NCBI GenBank assembly: GCA_013911065.1
Contig: JACERV010000017.1
Coordinates: 1 to 64,000, forward strand
Direction of reading: 5' to 3'
Source of the DNA: Ruminococcus sp.
GTDB taxonomy: Bacteria; Bacillota; Clostridia; Lachnospirales; Lachnospiraceae
Length of the DNA: 64,000 nucleotides
Positions 7,121 to 15,688 of the stretch are shown in pieces (the first letter of the stretch is position 1; each line of letters opens with the position of its first letter). The notes under the pieces are model-generated. The model made no database searches and was not told the origin of the DNA. It saw nothing but the letters and a program-made list of their open reading frames with translations. Made by a program: the position numbers and the translations under genes.

Positions 7121-9547
7121 ATGCAGAAAAAAGGAAGACAACAGATGATAGAAGAAGAGGACCAGAGAATTCCCACACCCCGGTACTGCCCGGAGTACCG
7201 CCATGGGCTGACCAGCCGGCAAGTGCAGCAGCACAGTCTTCATGGGTGGACCAATGCGGCCATAGACCCGCCCGGAAAAACAACGAAGGAGATTATCCAC
7301 GATAATCTCTTTACGTATTTCAACCTGATATTTGTAATTCTGACAGTGCTCCTGTGTATAGCGGGTTCGTTCCGTGAACTTACGTTTCTCCCAGTCATTA
7401 TATTGAATACATTGATTGGAATTGTACAGGAGATCCGTGCAAAAAAGGTACTGGATAACCTGACAATGCTCAATGCCCCTCATGCTACAGTGGTGAGGGA
7501 CGGTCAGAAATCAGTCATTGATGCAGAAGAACTGGTACTGGATGACATTGTTGTTTTTAACGCTGGAAATCAGGTGTGCGCAGATGCTGAAGTCTGTGCC
7601 GGAGAGGTACAGGTCAATGAGTCTCTGCTGACAGGAGAATCTGATGAAATCACGAAGAGAAAAGGTGATAAACTCATGTCAGGAAGTTTCATTGTTTCAG
7701 GAAAATGTCATGCAAGATTGGACAAGGTGGGGATGGATTCTTATATTTCCAGGCTGACAATGAAAGCGAAGGAAATGCAGGAAGGGGAACAGTCCGAGAT
7801 GATACGTTCCCTGAATAAACTTGTGAAATGTGTGGGAATTGCAATTATCCCCATTGGGATTGCACTCTTTGTGCAGGCATTTTTCTTCCAGCAGGAGGGC
7901 TTCCAGTCAAGCATCACCTCGATGGTGGCTGCTGTTATCGGAATGATTCCAGAAGGACTTTACCTGCTGGCGAGCGTAGCACTTGCCGTCAGTTCTGTCC
8001 GGCTGGCAAAAAAGAAAGTTCTGCTTCATGATATGAGATGTATCGAAACACTGGCGCGCGTCAATGTGCTCTGTGTAGATAAAACAGGAACCATTACGGA
8101 AAATACCATGAAAGTACAGGAAGTTATCCAGGTGGAAGGCTGCGGCAGTAGTGATACGGAGACTTTCAATATGCTGATAGGAGATTTTACTGCAGCAATG
8201 GAGAATGATAATACGACCATTGCTGCCATGAAAGAGTACTTTCAGATCTCGTCAGGGAAAAGACCGGTCAGTAAGACCGGATTTTCTTCAGCTACAAAAT
8301 ACAGCAGTGTTACCTTTGAAGATAATGTATATGTGCTGGGTGCTCCTGAATTTGTTCTCTGTGAGAACTATGAAAGGTATGAGGAGGAAATTATTGGATA
8401 TGCTTCAAAAGGAGCCAGGGTGCTTGTCTTTGGAATCTATAACGGTGAAATAGATGGAAAAGCGCTAAGACAGGGAATTATACCGCTGGGCTATATTCTT
8501 CTGGCGAATCCCATCAGGAAAGAGGCAAAAGAGACTTTTTCTTATTTTTCGGAACAGGGAGTTGAAGTGAAAGTCATATCAGGAGACAATCCGGTTACCG
8601 TATCTGAAGTGGCAAAAAAGGCGGGGATTGCCAATGCAGAAAATTATGTAGATGCGTCCTCTCTGAAAACAGAAGAGCAGACGCGGAAGGCTGTACTGGA
8701 AAACACTGTATTTGGACGTGTGACTCCAAGTCAGAAGCGGCAGTTTGTACAACTATTAAAAGAAGCAGGGAACACGGTTGCTATGACAGGAGACGGCGTC
8801 AACGATGTACTGGCACTAAAGGATGCGGATTGCAGCATTGCCATGGCATCGGGAAGTGAGGCAGCGGTACAGGCATCACAACTTGTACTGCTGGAATCTG
8901 ATTTTTCCTGTATGCCCCAGGTGGTTATGGAGGGGCGGAGAGTTGTCAATAATATTCAGCGTTCAGCAACTCTGTTTTTGGTAAAAAATATATTTTCTTT
9001 CCTGCTTTCGCTGTTCTCCGTTGTATTTATGATTACTTATCCCCTGAGACCCGCGCAGATATCTCTGATTAGCCTGTTTACAATCGGAGTGCCGGCATTC
9101 TTTCTGGCACTGGAGCCAAACGAAAATATCATCAAAGGGCATTTCCTGACAAATGTATTTTTAAAAGCACTGCCCGCAGCACTGACAAATGTACTGGCAG
9201 TTGGAGCCCTGGTCGTGTTTGGGCAGACATTTGGCGTAAACTCTACAGATATTTCAACGGCGGCCACCATGCTGCTGGCAATTGTAGGATTCATGATTTT
9301 GTATAAAATTAGTGCTCCTATGAATGTAGTAAGAACAATCGTAGTGACAGTAAGCATTGCAGGACTGCTCTTCTGCAGTATCTTCCTGAACCGTTTATTC
9401 GCCATTACAGGAATGTCTACAAAATGCGTTATGCTGTTTGTGGTGTTCTCAATTGCAACCGAACCGGTGCTGCGTTATCTGACTTCTTTCCTTGGGAAAC
9501 TGAGAATTTACTACCTGAGATTAAGAGGACGTGCAGAAGAAGTGTAG
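7121..9547 (+). CDS. P-type cation ATPase, CtpE/Exp7-like
   Basis: An 808-residue P-type ATPase with the phosphorylation site DKTGT at 320-324, TGES in the actuator domain, PEGLYLL in M4 (P277-E278) and MTGDGVNDVLAL in the P domain. It is clearly different from the first ATPase. The N-terminal GLTSRQVQQ segment, the MIPEGL-type M4 and the reduced N domain resemble actinobacterial CtpE and streptococcal Exp7-type pumps, some of which have been linked to calcium. No heavy-metal binding domain or CPC motif is present. A GAGGTG lies 12 bases upstream of the ATG used; a second ATG at 7145 with AAGGAAG is an alternative start. The transported ion cannot be read from the sequence. Confidence 0.82.
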   Translation: MQKKGRQQMIEEEDQRIPTPRYCPEYRHGLTSRQVQQHSLHGWTNAAIDPPGKTTKEIIHDNLFTYFNLIFVILTVLLCIAGSFRELTFLPVIILNTLIGIVQEIRAKKVLDNLTMLNAPHATVVRDGQKSVIDAEELVLDDIVVFNAGNQVCADAEVCAGEVQVNESLLTGESDEITKRKGDKLMSGSFIVSGKCHARLDKVGMDSYISRLTMKAKEMQEGEQSEMIRSLNKLVKCVGIAIIPIGIALFVQAFFFQQEGFQSSITSMVAAVIGMIPEGLYLLASVALAVSSVRLAKKKVLLHDMRCIETLARVNVLCVDKTGTITENTMKVQEVIQVEGCGSSDTETFNMLIGDFTAAMENDNTTIAAMKEYFQISSGKRPVSKTGFSSATKYSSVTFEDNVYVLGAPEFVLCENYERYEEEIIGYASKGARVLVFGIYNGEIDGKALRQGIIPLGYILLANPIRKEAKETFSYFSEQGVEVKVISGDNPVTVSEVAKKAGIANAENYVDASSLKTEEQTRKAVLENTVFGRVTPSQKRQFVQLLKEAGNTVAMTGDGVNDVLALKDADCSIAMASGSEAAVQASQLVLLESDFSCMPQVVMEGRRVVNNIQRSATLFLVKNIFSFLLSLFSVVFMITYPLRPAQISLISLFTIGVPAFFLALEPNENIIKGHFLTNVFLKALPAALTNVLAVGALVVFGQTFGVNSTDISTAATMLLAIVGFMILYKISAPMNVVRTIVVTVSIAGLLFCSIFLNRLFAITGMSTKCVMLFVVFSIATEPVLRYLTSFLGKLRIYYLRLRGRAEEV

Positions 9548-9578
9548 AGAGCGTAAACCTGTGTGTTTGCCAGACTGC

Positions 9579-9634
9579 AAATGCCAGAAGCCTGTCAAGG
9601 CAGAGAAGTCAGCCTTTACTGGTTTCTGGCATTT
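9579..9634. terminator. Long hairpin between convergent genes
   Basis: AAATGCCAGAAGCC (9579-9592) pairs with GGTTTCTGGCATTT (9621-9634), with one non-canonical position and a 28-base loop, then TTTTGTTCT. It ends the ATPase transcript and directly abuts the stop codon of the minus-strand J-domain gene. Confidence 0.65.
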
Positions 9635-9638
9635 TGTT

Positions 9639-10352
9639 CTAGTTTAAAATAGCGTAGTTCAAAAGTTTGTTTAAATTATTGTGAAATTGCCGGCTCTGGG
9701 AGCGTAGTTTCAGTTTTTCCGCACCTGTTCTGCTTTGCTCTACATAAGCCTCGTATCTTGAAAAGAGCACCTGATAATCCATATTTTGTTTCTGTCCCCA
9801 GCGGACCAGTACCCAGTTCATAGCATCCGGCTGCCAGTAACTCATAGGAATCCCGGCTGTTTTTAAAATTGTGATGTATTGGATCGCCTGCAATGATAAA
9901 GCGTTTAACTGTTCTGTAATTGCAGTTTCGTTCTTAAGGTATTTTCCCAATTTTTTGAAAATTCTAAACCCAAGTCTTTCTTTTTGTGAGCTAAGTTCCA
10001 TAAGTCTGCTGCTTTGGGCTACAAGCTCATTAAGCTTGCAAGCTGCATTCCAATAGGTTACAAATGATGCGGAAGTATCTTCCCCGGATTCCGGTTTTTC
10101 CACAGTGTAAGTGCGAAACACACGGTTCGGCTTTCCGGCAAGTACCCGGTTGTATTTTTTCCTCTTGTCCGGATTAGAAAGAATCCGGTATGCTTCCAGT
10201 ATTTCCTGCATGTAAGCAGTCGTATCTATGTCGGTATGCATATTGGCATCAGGATGATATACCTTTGCCAGAGCATTTTTCGCACTTGTAATTTCTTCCA
10301 GAGTCGCCTCCTTGGATACGCCGAGAATGTCATAATATGTACGGGTTTCCAT
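9639..10352 (-). CDS. J-domain (DnaJ-like) protein
   Basis: A 237-residue protein with a complete J domain at about residues 4-70 (YDILGVSKEAT, the HPD motif within YHPDAN, and DKRKKYNRVL). The HPD tripeptide needed to stimulate an Hsp70 ATPase is intact. The Gly/Phe region and zinc fingers of true DnaJ are absent, so this is a type III J protein. The C-terminal 150 residues are mostly helical and are not a domain I recognise. It probably recruits DnaK to a particular client; no neighbour reveals which. Start: AAGGAGGAAGCA directly upstream of the ATG. Confidence 0.85.
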   Translation of the reverse strand: METRTYYDILGVSKEATLEEITSAKNALAKVYHPDANMHTDIDTTAYMQEILEAYRILSNPDKRKKYNRVLAGKPNRVFRTYTVEKPESGEDTSASFVTYWNAACKLNELVAQSSRLMELSSQKERLGFRIFKKLGKYLKNETAITEQLNALSLQAIQYITILKTAGIPMSYWQPDAMNWVLVRWGQKQNMDYQVLFSRYEAYVEQSRTGAEKLKLRSQSRQFHNNLNKLLNYAILN

Positions 10353-10496
10353 TGCTTCCTCCTTACCTTATTTCTTATTTATTTTTCCCACTCTTTATAT
10401 TACGATATGGAATAGGAAAAATCAAGAAAAGTTGTAGAAGTTGGAAGTTTCTCTGCTTGTCAAATAGAAAAGGGCATGACTTGGCTGAGCCATATA

Positions 10497-10523
10497 CTGC
10501 GGCGCCTTTCTTTTACGCCGCAG
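10497..10523 (-). terminator. GC-rich hairpin downstream of the small protein gene
   Basis: CTGCGGCG (10497-10504) and CGCCGCAG (10516-10523) form a perfect 8-bp stem with an 11-base loop. It lies 24 bases beyond the stop of the minus-strand gene at 10547. There is no proper T run, so its action as a terminator is uncertain. Confidence 0.4.
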
Positions 10524-10546
10524 CATAGCTCTGTCTAAAGTATTTT

Positions 10547-10726
10547 TCATCCCTGAAACATATTTTCCACGTAGTTTCTCATAGCTTCGTGGCTGTGTTT
10601 TTGCTTTGCCTCCTCAATTACTCTTTCCTGTTCCGCTTTTGGAAGATGGGAAAAATGGTTTAAAGCATCGGAATGCTGTGCAAGCGCCATGGTAAAGCCT
10701 ATGGGAAGTTCTTCATTATTTATCAT
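10547..10726 (-). CDS. Small conserved-looking protein, function unknown
   Basis: A 59-residue protein beginning MINNEELPIGF. The ATG at 10726 is preferred because AAAGGAG lies 8 bases upstream; an in-frame TTG six codons earlier would contain that ribosome site. The chain is acidic and basic mixed, helical and without membrane segments. The pattern F-x-x-L-x(3)-E-x(4)-I-x-x-A resembles the short helical C-terminal motif of YdeI/OmdA-type proteins, a weak similarity only. It is a monocistronic minus-strand gene facing away from the ABC transporter. Confidence 0.7.
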   Translation of the reverse strand: MINNEELPIGFTMALAQHSDALNHFSHLPKAEQERVIEEAKQKHSHEAMRNYVENMFQG

Positions 10727-10828
10727 TGCAAAATCTCCTTTCAAAAGGTATTTTGCAATTAGTATGTGTCAGTTTTTTTACTTCATACCCATTAGAAAAA
10801 CCGGAGCAAAAAAAATATGTTATACTTA

Positions 10829-10858
10829 TTGAATTGCCAACATTTAATAAGGTATAAT
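10829..10858 (+). promoter_or_regulatory. Promoter for the small peptide and ABC transporter
   Basis: TTGAAT (10829-10834), 18 bases, TATAAT (10853-10858). Transcription would start near 10865, about 95 bases ahead of the 34-codon peptide. Confidence 0.55.
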
Positions 10859-10960
10859 TAAAAGCATCTGCAGTTGATTTAACTTATAGTGAAACGTCTA
10901 CCGTTATGTTTTTTGTGAGTTTGTAAATTATATGTAAATTTGAAGATTAGGAGGGATGAT

Positions 10961-11065
10961 ATGAATAATATTGGAGGTACTATACTTATTTTTGTTGTAA
11001 ATATTATAATAATTCTAGGAATTATTTATGTAATACATTTACTCCGTAAATATTTTAAAAAATAG
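10961..11065 (+). CDS. 34-residue single-helix membrane peptide
   Basis: A short reading frame with a near-ideal AGGAGG six bases before its ATG. The product is MNNIGG, then about 20 hydrophobic residues (Ile/Val/Leu-rich), then LLRKYFKK, the layout of a one-pass peptide with a positively charged cytosolic tail. It precedes the ABC permease by 153 bases and shares the only clear promoter. It could be a small modulator of that transporter. I do not recognise the family. Confidence 0.6.
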   Translation: MNNIGGTILIFVVNIIIILGIIYVIHLLRKYFKK

Positions 11066-11218
11066 GGAATTGCTATTAGGCTAATGCCGGAAAAGATTCG
11101 AAATTATATGACTTGCTAAAGGATCAAGTAAAGAAAACAGATAGTTATTATGGACATAATCTAAAAGAAGGGAAAAGTATGTGTATTAGTTTCCTAAATA
11201 CACTGCACGAGGAAAACC

Positions 11219-13822
11219 ATGACTGCAGAACAGAAAGCTCAGCGGCTAAGGATTATTTGCGGAATTTTGATTTTTTTGAGTATTCTTTTTGAAAAATTAG
11301 TTGTAGGATGGGAATATTATTCTATCTGGGATATTATTTTTAAACTTAGAGATGGCAGCCTGGAAGTTGGAGGTCCAGAGGGGATTATACGCCTATGTAC
11401 ATTAATTCCTATGTTGTTCGCCAATATTCTATATTTGATTCGTTCTGTCTGGTTCATGAATAAAAAGAATCCAAAATATTTTGAGTTCCTGCCGATGGTA
11501 AGTCTTATCGTTTACTTTATAGCTTTTTTTGCACAGCAGCTTTATATGGTTATTAACGTAATACTGGTCGCCTTTGATTATATGGGAGCACGATGGCTGG
11601 AAGAACGGGATGCCATCAATATGGCCTATGAGGAGCAGAAAAGACGGGAAAGGGCAGAGAAGGGGGAGAAGAAACGTGTACATTATTTCCCCGGGAAGTA
11701 TCCGAAAGAGTTTTTTAAAGTCATTCGGAAGAATACTGCCTATGGGAAAAAGGGACAAATGATTTTGTCAGCAGGATGTCTGCTCTGTGCATCATGCATG
11801 TATATCACGCTTACAGTATACAGCCTGATAACACAGGTCCACGGTAAAGAAGATATTTTGTCCAGAAACGGACTCGTTCAGAGTTTTCAGCAAACAGAAG
11901 TTTTAGTTGTTCTGTTTCTTGTTTTGCTGCAGACCATGATTATTTCTTATTATATCAGAGACCAAAAAAGAGCAATGCGCCTGTTTACGATTCTAGGAAT
12001 GCGCAGCAGCACTATTTCTTTGATGTTTGCTATTGTATTTGTGGTAAATGCCTTTCTGTCCGGAGTGGCTGGTATGGTGTTCGGAGGTGCCATCGCTTAT
12101 ATTATTAAGGAAATTTGGCAAAGTGGTCTGACACATAGCGGGGTAGAGATTACACTGGCGTCGGTAGTCAGTGTTAAAACAATTGGTTTTGGCATATTGG
12201 GATATCTGCTCGTTATACTTTTGGCACTTGGGTTTAATCAGGAAAACATTCTGAATCTGTCACGCTCCATGAATATGAATGCAGAAATACAAAGAGAGAA
12301 ACGCAGCAAAAAATATTCTCTGCTGTACATTGGATTTGGTATTATTCTTAGTGCTGCCGGGATACGGTGGTATTTTTCCAGAAGCTGGGCAGAAAGTATG
12401 TATATCCATATTTTCAGTGCGCTGGGAATTTTGCTGCTTTTAATAGGAGGTACTGCCCTTTATCTGAACAGGCTGGAAAAGAACAAAGAACGGTATTATA
12501 GGAAGCTGATTTCCAGCCGCCCTCTTTATTACCGGTACTGGAAAAGTCTGTGGAACCTTTTTTATTTATCAGTGATACATTTTTTTGTCTTAGCGTTATT
12601 TATTGTACAGTTTACAGGTTCTCTTATGAAAGAGAATATGGCAGATTTCTATCCTTATGATATTGTCTGCACTGCATATGATACAGATCTGGAAAAGCTT
12701 GCAGAAATAGCCAATGAGCATGATGCCAAAACTAAGATATACCCTATGTTACGCATGACTTCCGTATATGGTTCTGATAAATTGTCCAGCTGGGTAGGAC
12801 ACCGCCCTGTACAGTGGCCTCAGGGGCAGCACATTGCCATTTCCGAGTCCACATATAAACAATTAAAGGAAGCTTTGGGAGAAACACCAAAGGAACTGAA
12901 TTTATTAGGAAATGAGATGCATGTGGTGTATCAGCAGGACTTATCGGTGAAAGCACATACCATTGATTGGGATACCAGCAGAATAATAAAACGGCTTCGT
13001 ATCGGGCAGCCACTTACTTTTTATAACACTTCGGATATAGATCACGTTTTTCCAGGTTGGAAAGTGAAAAGCGAGGAACGGGATATATTAACAGGGACAT
13101 TCCATCAGGGGATGGGAGACAACTTAATCGTGTTCAATGATTCGCATTTTGAGAAAGAATACAAAAAGCTTTCTGCGTACAATAAAAAACAATGGAAGAT
13201 GAGGGAGACAGCATCTTTTGAAGACTGGAGATTGTATACACTGAATCATACTTCTAATATGACAGAGGGACCCACACAATTGATTTGCTATACGGTGCCG
13301 GAAAAAGAATATACCGGAATGCTTGCGGATATGCAGTACCTTGAAGAAAAACACGAATACGATAAGATATGGGATGAATCTATCCACTCATTCTATGGAA
13401 AACAGCAGATGATAGTGGATACTGGTGCACAGATATTCTTTAAAAGACTGGTCTACCTTTTTATTGTGCTTTTACTGACAGTAATTGGATTCTTTCAGTA
13501 TTATGTGAAGGTTGAATCTGAAACAAAAGAAATGAGCTGGCAGAATACTTTCCTGGAAAAATTGGGAATGAGAGAAAAGGACAGGAGAAAGGCACTGACA
13601 GGACAAATGAAACTGTTTACTGTTTTGCCGCTGGCAATAGGAGGACTCGGCGGTATGATTTTTGCTGCTCTTACTTTAAGAGCAAGGCTATATACTCCTG
13701 CAGATATGAGCATGTTTGTGCGCAAGGGTGCAGTTGTCTATTTGATTTATTTAGGTTTATGGGTAATTTGGCATTTCTGGATGAAAAGGTTGATATGGAG
13801 GCAGATGCAATGGGAGAAGTAA
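11219..13822 (+). CDS. ABC transporter permease, FtsX/MacB-like, large
   Basis: An 867-residue membrane protein. It has three N-terminal helices in the first 125 residues, a charged cytosolic linker (about 130-160), then an FtsX-type core: one helix near 185, three at about 225-340 and two more near 365-415, followed by a helix near 440, a large extracellular domain (about 470-740) and three C-terminal helices. This layout, with a large outer domain between helices, resembles BceB-type peptide-resistance permeases and other FtsX exporters, but the extra N-terminal helices are not standard. ATP is supplied by the overlapping downstream gene. No sensor kinase or response regulator is adjacent, unlike Bce modules. 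GAGGAAAACC precedes the ATG. Confidence 0.78.
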   Translation: MTAEQKAQRLRIICGILIFLSILFEKLVVGWEYYSIWDIIFKLRDGSLEVGGPEGIIRLCTLIPMLFANILYLIRSVWFMNKKNPKYFEFLPMVSLIVYFIAFFAQQLYMVINVILVAFDYMGARWLEERDAINMAYEEQKRRERAEKGEKKRVHYFPGKYPKEFFKVIRKNTAYGKKGQMILSAGCLLCASCMYITLTVYSLITQVHGKEDILSRNGLVQSFQQTEVLVVLFLVLLQTMIISYYIRDQKRAMRLFTILGMRSSTISLMFAIVFVVNAFLSGVAGMVFGGAIAYIIKEIWQSGLTHSGVEITLASVVSVKTIGFGILGYLLVILLALGFNQENILNLSRSMNMNAEIQREKRSKKYSLLYIGFGIILSAAGIRWYFSRSWAESMYIHIFSALGILLLLIGGTALYLNRLEKNKERYYRKLISSRPLYYRYWKSLWNLFYLSVIHFFVLALFIVQFTGSLMKENMADFYPYDIVCTAYDTDLEKLAEIANEHDAKTKIYPMLRMTSVYGSDKLSSWVGHRPVQWPQGQHIAISESTYKQLKEALGETPKELNLLGNEMHVVYQQDLSVKAHTIDWDTSRIIKRLRIGQPLTFYNTSDIDHVFPGWKVKSEERDILTGTFHQGMGDNLIVFNDSHFEKEYKKLSAYNKKQWKMRETASFEDWRLYTLNHTSNMTEGPTQLICYTVPEKEYTGMLADMQYLEEKHEYDKIWDESIHSFYGKQQMIVDTGAQIFFKRLVYLFIVLLLTVIGFFQYYVKVESETKEMSWQNTFLEKLGMREKDRRKALTGQMKLFTVLPLAIGGLGGMIFAALTLRARLYTPADMSMFVRKGAVVYLIYLGLWVIWHFWMKRLIWRQMQWEK

Positions 13823-14565
13823 AAATACTGGAGGTAAATGGCTTAATTAGAAATTATCAAAAGCAGACACCTGACGGTCAAAAAGACAGCATTGAGGTTC
13901 TAAGGAGACTCAGCTTCAATGTAGAAAAGGGAGAGTTTCTCGGTATTATGGGCAAATCGGGCTGCGGAAAAACAACCCTTCTGAAGGTGCTGGGACTAAT
14001 TGATAAGCAAACTGACGGCATCTTGAAGTTCATGGGAACGGATACAAATAATCTCCATCGCGATATACTCTCTGATATCAGAAGAAAACAGATTGGATTT
14101 GTGTTTCAGGACTTTTATCTCATGGACAGCCTCTCCGTAAAGGAAAATATTATGCTCCCTATGATATTAAATAAGGCAAAATCTGAGGTAATGTCTGAGA
14201 AAACCAGGAAACTGGCAGAGCAGTTCCAAATTGAGCATCTGCTTGAAAAAGATCCCTATGAATTATCAGGCGGGGAGAAACAAAGAGCAGCAATCTGCCG
14301 TGCACTGATTAATAATCCAGACTTGATATTGGCAGATGAACCGACTGGAAACCTGGATTCGAAGTCAGGGAAAATTGTCATTGATGCCCTGACAAAAATC
14401 AACCAGGAATATGGGAAAACTATTGTCATGGTCACACATGATCCGAAAATGGCAGCGTACTGTAAAAAGATTATCCTGCTGAAAGACGGCACCATATTAG
14501 AAACCCTGAAGAAGACCGGGACGAATGAGGACTTCTATCGTTTAATATTGGATAAAATGGCATAA
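13810..14565 (+). CDS. ABC transporter ATP-binding protein (LolD/MacB type)
   Basis: A 251-residue nucleotide-binding subunit with Walker A GKSGCGKTT, Q-loop FVFQD, signature LSGGEKQR, Walker B ILADEPTGNLD and switch His in MVTHD. The subfamily signature DEPTGNLDS marks the MacB/LolD/BceA group that pairs with FtsX-type permeases. The ATG at 13810 has GGAGG eight bases upstream and overlaps the permease by 13 bases; a start 17 codons earlier is possible but would lie deep inside the permease and has no ribosome site. It forms the motor of the exporter encoded just upstream. Confidence 0.92.
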   Translation: MGEVKILEVNGLIRNYQKQTPDGQKDSIEVLRRLSFNVEKGEFLGIMGKSGCGKTTLLKVLGLIDKQTDGILKFMGTDTNNLHRDILSDIRRKQIGFVFQDFYLMDSLSVKENIMLPMILNKAKSEVMSEKTRKLAEQFQIEHLLEKDPYELSGGEKQRAAICRALINNPDLILADEPTGNLDSKSGKIVIDALTKINQEYGKTIVMVTHDPKMAAYCKKIILLKDGTILETLKKTGTNEDFYRLILDKMA

Positions 14566-14605
14566 ATAAACAGGCAGTAAGATTTGTTACAAATATTTTA
14601 ATATC

Positions 14606-14673
14606 GTAAGTTCTAAATCTTCCGCTCCCCCTACTATATTGTTAAAGGTGATATAGCAGAGGGAGTTTTCTAT
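14606..14673 (+). repeat. SD-burying hairpin element, copy 1
   Basis: Starts GTAAGTTCTAA; CTCCCCCTACTATAT (14625-14639) pairs with ATATAGCAGAGGGAG (14651-14665) with two A-C mismatches, then TTTTCTATG. The same order of parts occurs at 20153. In this copy the ATG opens only an eight-codon frame (14672-14698). It may end the ABC transporter transcript. Confidence 0.65.
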
Positions 14674-14719
14674 GATATCAGGTATCAACTCCAAGTGAAT
14701 AGAAAAGAGGGATAGAACG

Positions 14720-15685
14720 ATGACAGATATATACATTATATCAGGCTTTTTAGGAGCCGGAAAAACTACATTGATTCAAAAACTGCTTAAAGAAGGATTC
14801 CACGATAAGAAAATAGTGCTGATTGAAAATGATTTTGGGGATATTAGTGTGGATGCAGCACTATTGAAGGATGGTAATATTGAAGTAAGGGAAATAAATT
14901 CAGGCTGTATCTGCTGCAGTCTTTCTGGCAATTTTGTAAAAGCCATGAAAGAGCTTCTGGAGCGGTTTCATCCTGATGTTATTTTAATTGAACCCTCCGG
15001 TGTAGGTAAATTATCCGACATTACAAAATTTTGCAGAGAGCAGGGAATTCGCTCCCTTGCCCGGATTAAGAAAAGGATAACAGTTGCGGATGTAAAACGA
15101 TGTTCAGTATATCTTGAAAACTTTGGGGAATTTTTTGAGGATCAGATAAAGCATGCTGATAGTATACTTCTTAGCTGGACAGAAAATTATCCGGACAAGG
15201 TAAAAGACGCGTACCGGCTGATTCGAGGCTTAAATCCGAACGCAGAAATTCTATCCTTACCATGGACAAAGTTAAAAGTAGATGAAGTTCTTGATTCACA
15301 TTCTGACAACCATCTCAGGATTGAAAGACAGGATACAGACAGGTGCAGATGTGGCCATCATCTTATGCAGAACTCTAATCACAAAGAGTGCGGCTGCAGA
15401 CACCATCATTCTGCTGAGCAGACTTTTGAGACTGTCACAATACGAACTTCCAGAGTATTCAGTCTCCCTGATTTGCAGAAACGAATCTTGCAGATGGAGA
15501 AAAATACGAGGGGAACTGTTCTGCGTGCCAAGGGGATTGTACGCACTGCCCAGGGATATCTCAATATCCAATATGTTCCAGGCAATATCCAGATGACAGA
15601 GTGTACGATAGGTGGGAATATGCTGTGTATCATAGGACATGGTCTGAACAGGGAAGAGTTAACCAGTCTTTTTGGAGTCGATTAA
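14720..15685 (+). CDS. G3E-family (CobW/ZagA-like) metallochaperone GTPase
   Basis: A 321-residue P-loop GTPase with Walker A GFLGAGKT (9-16), the metal site C63-I-C65-C66, and ENDFGD typical of the G3E group. A Cys/His-rich segment lies at about 209-230 (Cys 209, 211, 224, 226; His 213, 214, 221, 228-230), followed by a CobW C-terminal domain from about residue 235. Family members hand Zn2+, Co2+ or other metals to client proteins. Here it is followed three bases later by a GTPase-permease fusion and then a TIGR03943 protein, which points to metal trafficking rather than cobalamin synthesis, since no cobalamin genes are near. GAGGGATAG precedes the ATG. Confidence 0.88.
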   Translation: MTDIYIISGFLGAGKTTLIQKLLKEGFHDKKIVLIENDFGDISVDAALLKDGNIEVREINSGCICCSLSGNFVKAMKELLERFHPDVILIEPSGVGKLSDITKFCREQGIRSLARIKKRITVADVKRCSVYLENFGEFFEDQIKHADSILLSWTENYPDKVKDAYRLIRGLNPNAEILSLPWTKLKVDEVLDSHSDNHLRIERQDTDRCRCGHHLMQNSNHKECGCRHHHSAEQTFETVTIRTSRVFSLPDLQKRILQMEKNTRGTVLRAKGIVRTAQGYLNIQYVPGNIQMTECTIGGNMLCIIGHGLNREELTSLFGVD

Positions 15686-15688
15686 GCC

